A stretch of 64,000 nucleotides of DNA from Marthasterias glacialis (taxonomy: Eukaryota > Echinodermata > Asteroidea > Forcipulatida > Asteriidae). The stretch is taken from contig OU452229.1 in the NCBI GenBank assembly GCA_911728455.2, positions 7,864,811-7,928,810 on the forward strand, given 5' to 3'. The notes beneath the pieces are model-generated. The model saw only the letters and a list, made by a program, of their open reading frames with translations, made no database searches and was not told where the DNA came from. The position numbers were made by a program, and so were the translations under genes. This document shows, in pieces, positions 12,001 to 27,000 of this stretch (positions within the stretch are counted from its first letter, which is position 1; the number at the start of each line of letters is the position of its first letter).

Positions 12001-15000
12001 AACGTCTTAAGTGGTATATTAACAATGGTCATTCCCCAACCTTATTCTTACCATGTAGTGAAGATTAGGTCCATTGTTATATACCTGCTAATTTTAACCA
12101 CTTGACGCCAGATAATGTCTTATTACGCAAAACTTTTAATGAGGATGTCTTTGTTTATGGAAGGGATTTCTTGCAGAGATTTGGTGGTTTTCGTCTTCCC
12201 ACAACACAAAAATAGCTGTTCTTGTGCAAGGTGGATCTGAGTAACCTCTAGCATTGCTACCGTGATATCTCTGTGGGTTATTGTATTTATATTGTTACAC
12301 CATCTCATCTCCTGCCACCTTGTGTTAACGTGGAATATTCATGAATGTGAAGATGTCTTGTAGATGGAGTCATGATGAAGAATCTATTACTCATCTGTTA
12401 ATGAGGATTGGGGTTAAACAGGAGGCTATTCCTCAGAATATTTTATTATTACAGATCTTATGCTACCAACCTGCTCGTTATCACTGATAAAAAACATGTA
12501 TAATGCTGTATAATACAAACAGGGGCTACTGGGTGATCCCTGGAGTATTTACCTAATGGCAAAATAAAATGCATCAGGGATCACTCAGGAAGCTGCTTTT
12601 AAGGTTCTACAACTACAAGAAGTAAAGTTTTGAAGAAGTAAACACTTTAAAGGCAGGGGATATTTTTGGTAACTACTTCAAAAATAAATGACCATAAAAA
12701 CTTACTTGGTAAAGAGTAACGGAGAGCTGTTGACAATATAAAACATTGTGAGAAACGACTCCCTTTGAAGTAGCATAGTTTTTGAGAAAGAGGTAATTTC
12801 TCGCTAAAATTTGAATCTGCCTTTTTCACAAAATGAAAAACATGCAGTTTCAGCATTTTTGGAACCTTCTGCGTTGAAATAACCGCTCCAGATTTCCTAT
12901 AATATCTCAAGAATGCTAACATCTTATGAAACAAAATGTTCAAAGATGAGTTTGATGGAATGTATCTGCAATTATATAGGAATAAAACAAACGTACGGTT
13001 CCAAATACCTAAGGTGTACCCTGCTGTTAAACAAAGATTCTGCCACAATTTAGTACAAGTTTGCTACAATAAATTTAACAAATGTCAATACATTAATATT
13101 CAATACACAGCAACAGTTGCCATTGATTGCCAAGTCTACATTTTGAAGTGATGCGTAGTTATTGTGCAACAAAGCAGTAAAAAAATAGTGCACATCATGT
13201 GACCAACTGTCAACCATTAACAAGACAATCTTTGTGTATTAAAATTATTACAACTACATACATGTACATGTACATAACACCCAAGTAGATCCTTGTCATT
13301 TGATTTGAGAGTTGTTGGTTATGCGTCATTCTCATTAATCAAACCATTACATGGCCACATCATAAACCATGCATTTTCATCCTTTCTTTTTTTTTTACTA
13401 TTGCACGCTAGACCACACCACGTGTTATTCACTGCAATACACAGTGTTGTAGTCGAGTCACCTGGGTGGGGTCCGAGTCTCGAGTCACTTAGGTTGAGTC
13501 AGAGTCTGAGTCATGAGTCACTTCTTGAAGTTAAATGAATAATGAGCTGTTGAATGTTCCCATATTGATTGCTAGTATTATCCAACTGACACTGTGAAGT
13601 AAAAAAAAAAAAAAAAAAAAAAAACTATTAAAAGTCAAGTGATCCCCGATACAAAATTTTAAGATTTTGTTGAGAACTTCCATTGAACGCCAGTAAGGCT
13701 ATATAAAAAAAGTTTGTTTCTTGTAGGTGGTCAAAAAACCAAGATGCAGGATCAATTAAAATTTACTTCATATTGTCTGCAGAGCTGAAACTAAGGCTTT
13801 TTAATAAATTTTTATAGCAACTCTGGTTTGGACCAGAAGACGAAAGTCAAATTGGGGTCACATTTGTTCGATGAATAACCAGTTCTCTGTGAGACACGGC
13901 CAAGGATTGGTCCTAAGACTGGAACCAAGGCTGGAATCCATTGAGCTGAAATACAATGATATACAATGGTGGAAGCCTTTCCATGTCTCGTAATCCTCTT
14001 CTTGGAACAAAAGGACAAAGGTCTGGAATTGACTGATTACACAATAACCCCTGCATAAAGGGAGAATTTCAGCATTATTTGCAGTACCATCTGTCTTCTT
14101 TGTGTGGGTGAAATGAAGTGTTGCACTGTGAGTGCATGCGGTGTGCTTGCTCCTGTATTGAATGTCTGGGCGACCTTTGCTCCAGTCGTCCCAATTCACA
14201 TAAAATTCAAAGTTTTTGTCATCCGATTTCTGGCAGGGAAAGTATTGGAGTGTATAACATCATCCGGCATTAACTGGTTAAAGATCTCTCTGATGATGTA
14301 GAGATCGTAAAAATTGTGTGGTTCAGAAGTTATGATTTTTTAGAATGCAACATTTTCTTGCAGAGAAGAGTTTGAAGGATTAAATCAAGAACACTGTAAC
14401 AGATTGGTCATTCTGGGACACCATAATGTGTGCTTTTCCAATTCTCACTGTTACACCCATAAACATTCATTATTTGTATTTCAAAAACACCCAAGTAACA
14501 CCTAAGTAGATTCTTGTCATTCGATTGGAGGATTGTAGGGTATGCGGCATTCATCAATCAAACCATTACATGTCCTGTGCCATAAACTGTGCATTTTGGT
14601 ACTACTCAGGGTGCATTTTCATTTCATCCTTTTTGACTCGTGCAAGCTAGACCGGCACATCATGCGTTACACAGCAGTACAAAACAGCCTGGTAGAGGAT
14701 GCCAGAATACAGTCTGTACAGTTTCTTTATTCTTATAGTTTTAATTATCCTCCAATCAAATGACAAAGATTTACTTGGATGTTATGTTATGTAAAACAAA
14801 TAAGAATGTTTTGCATTCGTGCAACGAAGAGTATGTTTTTCATTTTGTGAAAGATCATTTCATTGAATGGAACATTCTGTATTTCAAATCATGAAAGTAA
14901 TCTCACAATTGCATTTATATGCATTCATTAGTTGTAAACTATTTTACTCTTGTAATTCTTGTTTTTTTTTGAGAGGAAGATCTGTAATCAGAGATTACAC

Positions 15001-18000
15001 AACAACTCCCGGAAAAGGGGATGTTTTGAGCATGAATTCCAGCCCCCTTTGTCCCTCTTTGTACGGGAGAAACAAAGCGCAGCACGGTATTGTCCGGGGG
15101 TGTGTATTCACGTCAGCCGGTCAACAGACCACAACCAAAAGAGGGCGCTTCGAAGTTGTTCTGGGCATTTATAAACAAACAAATTTTTACCCAGAAATAT
15201 TTGTTTGTGTATACATGTCCACCATTTTGAAGTGGTTAATCCATTCTAAATTTAACAAATTCAATTAAAATATAATTGGAAAAAATAAAAAGGTGCATTC
15301 TAACAAGATAAAAGAAAGTGTGCTTTGTAGGCTTAGTGAAGTTTGGAGAGTCTGTGGAATTTAGGTGCATCCATGTAAAGTAGTATACTCCCCTCTGTTG
15401 ATTACTAGGCAAAGGCCATTTTTGTCATCACAAAATGACAAAATGGTACATGTGGTAAGTATTACATGTGCACTCACAAAGGAAATTGTAGTCGTTTTTA
15501 CAGCTTGTTGTTGTCAAAGGATTGCCTCAATTGAATTTGTTTGGGTTTAGGGGATCAATTCAAATTGGTTATATTATTTTGGTTAAGGTGATCGATTTAA
15601 CGTGAGGATCTTAATATGTGAGGTTTTTTCTATGTGGGGGGGGGGGAGGGGTGTCATTTACAAATACCGTAGTTCTAGTTCTCAGGTTTAAACGCCCTTT
15701 TATTAGAAGATCTACACGACCAGGATGGAATAAGAGATGATTAATATATAATGGGGCAAATCCATTTAGTGATTTCCAATTTAAAAGCAGGATTTTAAAT
15801 TCAACTTGGAGTTAGGTGGTCAAATTTTTTGAGATTTTAAAAGAACACGTGCAGCAGCATTTTGGGTGTGTTTCAATTTATCAAGTAGACTGTTGGATAT
15901 ACCTTATAAGAGGGCATTGTCATTATCTAAACATGATGTGATCAAAGCATGTACATGTACGGCAGCAGACTCGTCATACAAGATTTTAAAAACTGCAAAT
16001 TGGCAAATTGATTTAGGAATTACCGATATGAATATGACTGTCTTGAATTTTGTAGATGTTTAGTTGTATTATTGTGTAGATCGTATTAATAAAATATGAT
16101 TTGTTCCATGATTTGGGGGATTTGGAATCATTTCAAACTTATTTGTGTTCATCAAGTTGGAATTGTTTTGATTTGACACACCAATGGATTGTTTGAAACC
16201 AAACCGTTCTACTGCCAAATGATCCCAGAATATCAAGGAACACACACCCTGTAAAGCCAAAGTGCCTCTCAAATATCAGGTTATTTGAATTGAAACAAGC
16301 CTAGGAGTTTTTATTTTAGTTAAATGTGTGCAATACAATACCGCCAAATGCTCAAGATTGTGAAAGATTTTTTCCTTGTCCTAACATTTTGTGTTTTAAA
16401 AAATTGCACACCATTAGCCATGCATAGTCGCTCTTTGTGGTCATCTTAGCGATGTCTCCATACCCTGACCGCAATCCTGTGTATAAATGCCGACATGCAC
16501 ATGTACATGTATGTTGCTCATGCCATTCCTAATAGATGTCCAAGTCTTGTGTTTTGCTAGGAGATTGAAGAACATACTTTTTATAAAATGTATATGCATG
16601 TCCATTTCAAACCCACTGTAACACAAAACTTATTTAGATTTTTGGATTACCCTTTGAGCCAATAAGACTGTTTGTAGATTGACTGAATATATGTCTGAAT
16701 ATGGCATTGACCTCATTGACCTAAACCTGTTCACAACATGCTGTTAAGATACAAATACAATATACAATTGTGGAGTCTTACGTCCGGTCTGTCTAGTTTC
16801 CACAGCATCCTTGTTCAAGACTTATCAGACTAAATGGAAAACAGTTGACTGTTGAGTGAAGGAGCATGTATAAAGCTTTCTAATGAGAGTGCAAAGCAAA
16901 TTTAGATGACAATGACAATCGAGTCAAACTGTGTTTACATGAATGAAGCACGAAACTAGCTGTGCTTTTTCTTTTAATATATATTATGCAATTGGGTTTT
17001 TGCTAGGGTAATTTCATTTTTCATGCTCAAGTTTTAAATAAACACAACATCTAACCAAGTTGTGAAAATTACATCAACTTTATTGGTCCTGTTTTAAAGA
17101 TAAAACAAAAAACCTGCCTGTTTTGTCAGAGTTGGACATTTAATGTGTAGGGTTCTTTTTCAATGGTATCACAACACTTTACAGAAACAACCTGTATACT
17201 TTTTTTTGCACATGGGGGTGGGAAGGAGGAAACTTTCGGTGACGTCCAATTTACATATATAGCACTTTGTAAGCATTGGGAGGTGCTGTGGTGCAATTTG
17301 CACACTTTACATGCAATGGTAACTTTTTTTCAAATTGTATTTTTGTAACTTTGACAGTATTTCAGAGGGAAATTAGATGGAGATACTTACGTGGCACTTT
17401 GTCATCAGTGAGCTTTCAAATTTAAATTGGACAATGTTATTTTTATGTTATTTTTTTAAAGAAGTGTTTGTATTTTGCGTTTCTAATGATTGAATGGTTT
17501 TTGGTTGCTTCAAACTCCCCAAACCCCTGTGATAGCCAATTAACATTCCAATTTAAGTTGACCCAAACACAAGTACTACATATCATGTACATCTTATCCC
17601 AATCAAATGATTAGGAAACTAATATGTTTTGTATGGTGTGGCAGGATTCCTACCTTCAGAAAATTAACGTTTCTAAAATACTCTACAGTTACACTTAAAG
17701 ATGATAAACCCCAAACTATTCAAATGTTAATGTTTATTTGTTGTTCAACTAAATGTTAGCATATACGTGATGCACTTTTTTGGTAGGAAAAATGCCTGGA
17801 TACGTACTGCATGCCCTTGGGTCGATTTCACAAAACTTTTCCTAACTTAGGCAATGCTAAGAGATAGCACTAGTCCTAAGTTAGGATGAGTAACTTAGGA
17901 CTAGTGCTATCTCTTAGCATTGCCTAGGATGTGTCCTAAGTTAGGAAGAATTTTGTGAAATCGGCCCCTGGTACAATAGTATCAGTCCACTATCTTTGTG

Positions 18001-21000
18001 ACTATTTCATGTGAACAGTGGGCTTCTCAAACAGTAAACATTTGGTCTGTCAAGAACTCAACCTCCAGTCCACATCTTCTAGTTATTATCATCATATCTT
18101 CAATACTGGTAATTTGCCTAGCCATTGAGAAAATAATATATCAGTATCACATGAATGAGATCACAATTCCATTCAGTGATATACTAATTACAACATACAA
18201 AGCTTGATGCAGTCTGTTTTATCACCCAAAACACATTTTCATCTTGAAACTTTCTTATCTTTTGTAGCCAAGTATGCTCAGAACGAAACTTTGATTGCAT
18301 GCTTTTGTCTGGCTGATCCCTGTGAGTTTGTTGGCAGTACCCTTGGTGCATACTATCAAGCATTCCATCCCTTTGCCATATTCATTAAAGTAAGAGTACA
18401 TCCCTAAAGCCCTAATGGCCTTAGCCTACAGTCAACTGATTTCCTGACATTTCTCTGGGCCATGTGAATCATGAGTGATATTTCCCTTTTTATTACACCA
18501 GCCCTAATCCTACATTAACACTGCTATTTTCTTTCAATAAATAATTGTTTCTTTGCTTTTCTGCAAATCATAGTTGGGTTCAGGAGTTCATTTTGTTCTT
18601 CAATCAATAAAGTTCTGTTTTTCCTTTGATGAAAGATTGCAAGACATTGTTTTTCACTATTACCTGCTTTTCAGGTGTTCTGAGTGATTGTAAGACCTAA
18701 AGTCATATCCTTAGTGTAAGTTTGGCATCATGTAGGCGTAGTCACAAATACTACAACATTGTGAGAAGTCCAGATAGCTACAAATACAAGTGTGCACTTC
18801 TAATCTAGCAATCTACTAGTACATTGGATGGTTAAAACTTGATTGCCTACCACCATTCCACTAAAAGTACTAATTTAAAAAAGAAAAGGTACAGGATTGA
18901 AAAAGTATCAATCTGCAAGCACGTTGATTATGCATTCACACTAGTAACAATCCTCTGGATAAATAGTTTTATGTAAATACTGGATAACAAAACATTTCAA
19001 GATCCCTTGAATATCACCATTGCTCATTTTGATTACTGCTATTAAAATAAGCACAAAATGATATCAAATGCACAAAATCTCTGAAAAACATTAGCCAATT
19101 TTCATTTTTCACTAAAACAGATCACCTAGATGTAATTTGATATACATTTCACAGGTTAGTTGGATAAATGTTTTTATTGAAACACCAGGAAATGATTTTA
19201 CTATTCCTAAAACCTATGATGAAGTTTTCCATTAATGAACAAATAAATGTAGAATATGTGAATATGTAACTTTACAAAAATATTTAATACATTCAGATAA
19301 ATGTATTCATTTCTAAAGTAGTATATTCACATATTTTGAATGAACCTGTCATTGTTCCCTTTCCCAACCTGCCATTGTTTCTGGACTTGGACTGTGTGGA
19401 ATTAAAAGCCAGTGTATACAGACGTGAACTGAGGTCTACTGCATGATATTTGAAGGACCTATTAATCCCTGTTGTTTCAAGTGCTTGGTGACCTTGCTGT
19501 ATAGTATGGTTTGAATGGTTACACAAGACTACTTCCACACACAAATACTCCTGATCTTGTTTCATAGTGGCGGTGCAAAAGATAGTTGGCAAAAAAATGT
19601 GGGCAAAGAAACTTCTATTATTATTACTTATTTTATTTTATTTTATTAAATGATCAATATTTAATATTTGTGATGTAAGAGACCAAGTGGGTCATGGGTC
19701 AAGGATAAACATGATTAAGTTTGGCTGAAATTTGCTAAAGAATTTTGGACGAAAAATATTGTTGTATATTTTCATAAAGGTATCGCATGACTAATGCACA
19801 AAGAAAGGCAGAGAAAAATACTGTATTTTGGCCTATGTTGCATAGCTGATATAAAAAGTGGGGCCTATATACATGTATGACTCATAAATTGTTGTTGTTT
19901 TTTTAGTTGTTTTTTGTAATGTTAGCCAAACAGGAAAGTCAAATTTGAAAACTTGCCCCACAATGTTTCATGGCTTTTAAGTGTCTTTATGTAATACTAA
20001 TAAGTAATAGTACCTTTGTTTGCCAAAATGTTGATTGTTGGACTTGTCAGAGGATGTAGATTCATGTAGACTTGAGTCACAATTGATATGGCATTCTTTG
20101 CAACCCAGTGATGTGGATAGACGTCAAATCCGCCTGTTGGAATTTAGTGTGTGCTCTGTATCTAGGTATAGTGTCCCCACCCTTCCAACAACTTGTTCTT
20201 AGACAAGTGGCTTAATAATGATCACAGATTGATGCAGACCTGATACATCTGTCAATGCCATACAATGTTTTCATTTTTCTAAGGCTTATCTGGGCTTTGT
20301 TCTTCCTGTTCCCCCAAGTCCAATCTTGTTGAAATCCCTGTGTATGGAAACCACACCCAGTCATCTTAATATCACTTTGTCTGTGGAAAGGAAGGACATG
20401 GCATAGCCTTCTTATTTTTAATCTCCACTGTCTAAAGAATCTCATCTTTAGATATTCTCTAACTCTTTGCCAAAGACCCTGTCCTGTAAATACACGGCAA
20501 CAGAAAACAGGTCTGATAGTACTGTTATTATTCACATGGGTTTTGTTGTTAAGACCAATTTGCTTCTGAGAATAAACACCAAGTACAGTATTGGTAATTA
20601 ACAAGGAAAACAATGAATTTGTTTCAATGTGAAATCTCACCAATTGTAAAGTTCTTATCAGTACAAATTCTACAGATAGATATTTCTCTCTGAAATACTG
20701 TCAAAGTGGAAAAAACGGCATTCACAAAAAGTCACAGTTGCTCACAAAATCCCTGAAAGTAACTTGAACATTGTATTCATTGAAGCAGGACCCCCTAATT
20801 AATTGCAGTTTTCAGAATTTGGGTGGATAGTGTGTTTACTTAAAATAATAATAAAAACAAATTTATTTTTCTAAAAACTAATGATGTAAGTTCTGTTAAT
20901 GAGTAATTCAAACTTGCTAAAATCTCAACATAACATTTATTTAACTTGTGACATACCTGAGCAAAATTTTAAATTCTTGAAAAGTAAAGACATAACTAAT

Positions 21001-24000
21001 TAGTCAAGACAATGTTGCATTGTGAAACATATTGCGCACTGCCATTTACATGTATGGAGTCATGAACAAGTTATGATGCTGACACACAAATGGATGTCCA
21101 ATTATTTAAAGATATAGCCAGAGCATGTGGATAAACAGTAAGATACTATTTGATCAAACCTAAAGTAAATGACGTGTGTTGTTACATTGACATCTCTATG
21201 ATTGTGCACTGCACATGTAAATGTTACTTTTTGCAATTGTTCAGTACTGTATGTTGAGAGAGCCATAGTGCAAGGTTCAGCACAGGTCTGTCAGCCAGCC
21301 AGCTAGCCTTGGTATACCATGGAGGGTTATTCCAAATAATAATAGCATCAGCAATAAACTTTGTTGGGAGTAGTCCATTTGTTCTTCAAGGGGTGGCCAT
21401 AGACATGTAATATGATCCTGGTACACAGGAAATGAAGGTTTATTCAGGATGATGAGAAAACCAGACCTTGGCTGTAAGATGATACCACACTGACTTTGGC
21501 TCTGTCCATTTTAAGCCAAGGGATGGTCTTGAGTAAACAGTGTTGCCTATGGTACTTGTGCTGTACTCTCAGTCTATTACAATTCAGTAAGCATGCTGAA
21601 CTATTTTTGTTTCACTCATTTTTGTTTGCTTGTATTTTCGTAGTATACAAATAAGTGAATATGTGCATTTTTTACTTGAAAAGTATTTCACATAATATTT
21701 CCCACTGCTGATAATGGAAAGGGCCAATTAAGTTACTGTGGAAGGGTCATTCTGCAAGGTCACCTTCAGGAAATAAAGTGACTACTGCATTTGATAACTG
21801 TTGGACCTCCTTACGATATGATGCCATGGGAGTTATGTTATTGTATAGATTCTACTAGTATCGGAGGGAGTAGGTCAATTGTAAGAAAGAGCTTTGGTCT
21901 TTTCAATCCTTATACCACTAGGTTGCTCTAGATATTGTTTTTATTTGGCTTCCCTGGGTTTAAATGATGCCATGTGACAGCATTACAACATAACTAGTTG
22001 TGTGAAAAGTAGAGAGTGTGGCTCAACACAAACAGTATTGATGGTGAACAGTCTGTGGTGATGGGTGCATGTACATCAGTAGGATAGACCAACATATATG
22101 ACCCTCAGAGCAACTTGTGGTTTACTTTAATTGGCCAGCATTGAAGGGCAAGAAAGAGACAGAAAAAGTGTCTAGTTTCTGCCCATCCAGCAGTCTGCAT
22201 GAGTTTAGCATTACAGTGATTACATAATCAGAGGCAGCTATACTGATCACTTCCAGATTTCCAATGGCTGAATTGTCTTAGCTTGAGGCCAAACCAGTGT
22301 TCCAACAAGAGCAATGACTGAGAAGTGGGGTCTTCAGTACAAGTTAAGTTCATCATAAAGCCAAATGCTGGATTGGTAGTTGTAGAACGCATTGGCCTGT
22401 AGTAGAGATTTAAGGAGGTTGTGACTCATCACAGAGTTAGTTGAATTGCATAGTGATACTAGCACTATATTGCCAATCACTGATTATCCTGAGATCACTG
22501 GGGACTGTGGAGTTAATACCTTGTGCTGGAAGTTTCTACTACTGACTCCTGGTGGTTCTGCACCATTAGAGTGAACATTTGAGCTGTAAGACTTGTTTCT
22601 CCTTGTTGACTAACTGATCTGATTGGATGTATAGGCCAGCTCCTTCCCACATGCAGCAGGCTGATGGTGGTTACACCATGCCTGGAATGACAGCATCTGC
22701 TGCAGCAGCTGCAGCATATCAGCACCATCATTCTCACACACAACCAACTATGTTTGTACCCAGCTTTAGCCATCCTAGATATCCATGGGTAAGACCAAAA
22801 CAATACTGCAAAAAAAAAAATTTTTTACATTCATATTGTGTCGTGGTTTTTGTATTGAACAAAGGACCATTGTTCAGTTTATTGTGTAATCAATGTTGTA
22901 TGTCCAGTTTCAACAATGCAATTTCAAGTGACCAAGATTACTTAACCTTAAAAAATTAAAGCCAGACAAACCTTTGGTAATATGTCTGTGATTACGACCA
23001 CAGTCCTCCTGGGTGTCTCTGATTGGAACAATGTGGGAAAGACTGAACAGTATGATTAAACTTTGAAAAATGTATTCTAAATTCTTCAGAAAATGTTATG
23101 TCAAGTTTTTGAACAGCTTGACTCAGTAAAGATGGCACCCAGGTCTAGTGGACAGATGAATTATCAACATAACATACAAAAATGTTAAAACATTGAAAAA
23201 AGGTCACCAAATGTTATAAGTAGATGCACCAATCACTCACACAAAAAGGGTTTCTGCTTTCTGGTTAAAGTTCTCCCATGTGGAGTAGAGGATGAGTGAA
23301 TGTGGCATAATGAAAAAGCAAATTTTGCGTAAAAACTGATCAAACTAGTGATCCATGTAACAATGCTGTTTTGTATGGTTAATAATATATACATTATTGG
23401 TTGTTTAAATCATTGGTTTGTGTTTCTTGATAACTAGACATGGAAATACTGTTGACTGTTCAAAATTGGAGGTCTGCTGGGCTGTAAATACAGCATGACA
23501 TTGTTTAGTGCAATTGTGCACCAGTAGGAAGTACATGAAGGAATTTGCTGCATTGAACAGTGCATAAAATGAATGTACATGTATTATAAAAATCGGTTTT
23601 AACAATATTTTTGCATTTAACATTTTTGAAAACAGTCAAAGACTTGCCATTCATGGTAAAGTGGCAGTCACAATCGCCGTGATCATGCTGTTGTCATGCA
23701 AATGCAGGACAGCGTCAAAATCCTACTGGGTGTTACAATAGAAAATTGCCACACAATTGTTTGTATATATTTTAACAAACTTTTGCCATTGAGCAAATTT
23801 AAAAGTATTTTTAATTGACTGCCCAATAAAGACTGTTGAATTTTGTTGTTTTTTTCTTAGAAAGAAAGAATGGTAAATTCTGTGTTGTTTATCAATGCTG
23901 TAGACTGTACTGTGAAAATTCAGAGTTTTAATCCTTCAAAATAATAATAGTATGCAGTTCTTATACAGTGCTTTATCACACTCGATGGGCATCTCAAAGC

Positions 24001-27000
24001 GCTCAGTATTTTTTTCTTGCAAGGTATGCGGAGTGATGATTTGAAGTTTGAGACCTGTTCCTTTACATAGCACCATGTAATGGTTTACAAGGTGCTGTGG
24101 CGCAATCTGCAGCCGAACAAACCAGGAACACCGGGGCGGACCCCTTTTCTTTGCGATAAGTACACTGGGTTCTTATACATGCATTACACAACACATAGGA
24201 CCTATGGCTTTACGTCCCATCCGAAGGATGAAGCAATTATGGCTAAGTGTCTTGCTTAAGGACTTAGGTGTCACGACCGGGACTCGAACCCACACTCTGC
24301 TGATCAGAAACACCAGAGCTCGAGTCCGGTGTTCTTATCCACTCGGCCATTTGCTGTTTATATTTAATTGAAAAGTGTATTACTTTCAGTCAAAAATGTC
24401 CATCCAATTCTCAGAAATTGTATAAATTGGTATTTTGTTGGAAGGCATGACATGGATTACTGGATTGCTGAATGCTGATAAAGTGTTGAATCCTCTCTGT
24501 TGTGTTTATCTTATTCTGAGCTGTGTACATGTACATGTCAGTGACCTAATCCTGCCATTGTCTGACATTTGGGATTAACAACCTAGAGGCAACTCATGTG
24601 ATATCTTAACTGAGTACAGAGTGGTATCACTGGTGTTCAATTAATTAGCACCTCTATTGATCATCTTCCAAACCAGAAATAAACATTCTCAGGCTACTGA
24701 AGGTAAACATTTGTTAGTGATTTTATTACTCTTTCTACAAGGGACAACAGTGTCTTGCCAGTAGTAATGAGGCCGCAAAATGATCTTGTATTAAATGTGT
24801 TCTTGCTACAGCCGCGCATGTTGTATCTTCGGTATTGAAATAAATGGAAACATGGTCAGGGCAGTTCCGGATTGTTAAAAAATAAACAGTATAATCGTAC
24901 ATTGCAGATGCTGGTCAAATTTGTAGTTGCGATAAGTTTTAAGTCATTTTTATGTAATTTCAGCATTGTTTAAGATCATGTGATAATTCTTCATTGCTAC
25001 TGCTATGGAGGCAGTGATTTCTTCTACCTTTAAGTACATATTTAGATCAAGCAATTGTCAGAAATCACTGTGAAAGAGTTTGAGCTGCATTGGACAATTA
25101 TTATAAAAACTTACTTGGTAAGGAGCTGTTGATAGTGTAAAACATAGTGAGAAACGACTCCCCTTGAAGTAATGTAGTTTTGAGAAAGAGGCAATTGAGA
25201 AAGGCTTTCAACATGTAATGAAAAACATGCAGTTTCATGTTTCGATCCTTCTGTGTGGAAATAACCACTCCAGATTTTCGCCGATATCTCATGAACACTA
25301 ACATCTTTTAAAACAAAATTTTCAGAGGTTAATTTTATACCCACAATTACATAGGATTGAAACAGACATGCTGTTCCAAATACCAAAGGATCCTACCTTT
25401 AACTCCAGTAAGTCATAGTCATATAACTTCCATGGATTCATGGCTTATACATTGTACACTGCATTTTGAGCAGGCAAAGTACTCTAGGACTTAAACTCTG
25501 GATGGCTTATACAGCAACAGGTAAAAATTAGCTTGAGTGATATTGACTAAAACCAAAACAGGCTAAACTGTCTTATTCTGACCTGTTTTATGACATTTAT
25601 AAACCAGAGACAAAAAAGACAAAAAGGATTGCAAATGATTGCGGCTCGCTTATAACCTATGGTGGCTAGGCTAAATGGTTGGAATATTCTGTACAAGATA
25701 CTATACATTGATTTCCAAGACAACCAAGTGCTCCTGACTTAAATTCTAGCTGGCTTACAGAGCAACATGTAAAGTATGCTTGTGTAGATTTGATTAAAAT
25801 AAAAAAACAGCAAATTTATCTTACTTTGACATATTTTTCAACATTTATAAACAAATGGGGGAGTTCATATTTCTCATAAGTCTTGCCAACAAAAGGTATT
25901 ACATGTACCACCTAGATGGTGCAGTAAAATTGTTGCTGTGTGAAATCACATGTGAAACTATAGCACAGACATGTACATGTAACAGAAAATCAATGCAGGG
26001 CACCTCCTACATGTAGGCTATATGTTACAAAGAAAACATTTCTGTAAACTTATTAATAATTGTCCATGTTTACGTGAGTACCTCATTTTGAACTTAAGGT
26101 ATTCTGATTTACAAGCTTTTGTAAATTAAACGTTAAGGGGAATTCAGTAACCAATGTTTAAAAATGTTCAAATTTGTTTTGACCCACCCACGCACCCCAA
26201 TAAAGTAGATTAAAATAGGGTACTTTTTGATGCAGGCTTATAATTATAGCAGTGTGGCTTATACATCCTCCTCAACACATCGGACATCTGGGTCTTATTT
26301 TAATGACTTTCTGTGTCTTATTTTAACACACAAGTGAGAATAAGGGGACTTATGCTGTAGTAAGTTGGGGTACATGTATTTATGTGCAACTACCAAATTT
26401 AGTCTGTCTTCCTTGATTAACACAACCTACCAACTATTTAGTTCATACATGGTCAAACTTTTATAAATTTGTAAGAAGTTGGTGAGAGATGCATGACCTT
26501 TCCATATCCCCAAATTTACAACTTGTAATAATTTGACTTTTGACCATGATTACATTTTTCTTTGGGACCAATTTTAGTCTGTCTTCCTTGATTAACACAG
26601 CCTACCAACTATTTAGTTCATATATGGTTAAACTTTTATAAAATTGTGAGAAGTTGGTGAGAAATGAATGACCTTCCCATATCCCCACATTTACAACTGG
26701 TAATGTTTTGACCTTTGACCATGATTACAGTTTCTTTGAAACCAACTTAAGAGTGGATAGCAGTACATGTACATACAGGTACTTGTAGTTGTACATGTAT
26801 GTATGTACATGTATACTACTTCCAGTTACCAATGTAATAAGTGAAAGGAATTGAGTTAGACAATACAATATTGTATCTATGTTTGTGTGCACTGGTCAAC
26901 CTTTCCTTGTTGGATTGTCATTTTTATTAAAAAGGACCTCCAAGGAAGCCGATCTTGCAGGGATACAATGTACATGTATTAAGTGTTTTCAGGACAATGT

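Noticed and set aside
12647..13048. 133-aa minus-strand ORF
   Set aside because: It lies wholly inside MITE family B. The other two copies (25.1 and 33.2 kb) carry frame-breaking changes, so it is not a conserved gene.
20212..20643. 143-aa minus-strand ORF
   Set aside because: No recognised domain, no splice partner and ordinary intron composition. A single ORF of this length in a 64-kb window is not unexpected.
22635..22788. Internal exon using the TATAG acceptor at 22630-22634
   Set aside because: It would need a phase-2 upstream exon, and the preceding exon (11137-11219) ends in phase 0. The acceptor at 22655-22656 or a first-exon start fits instead.
24272..24350. Functional tRNA gene on the minus strand
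   Set aside because: Boxes A and B are good, but the sequence is embedded in a SINE body that recurs at 7.13 kb, and the terminal stem does not close.
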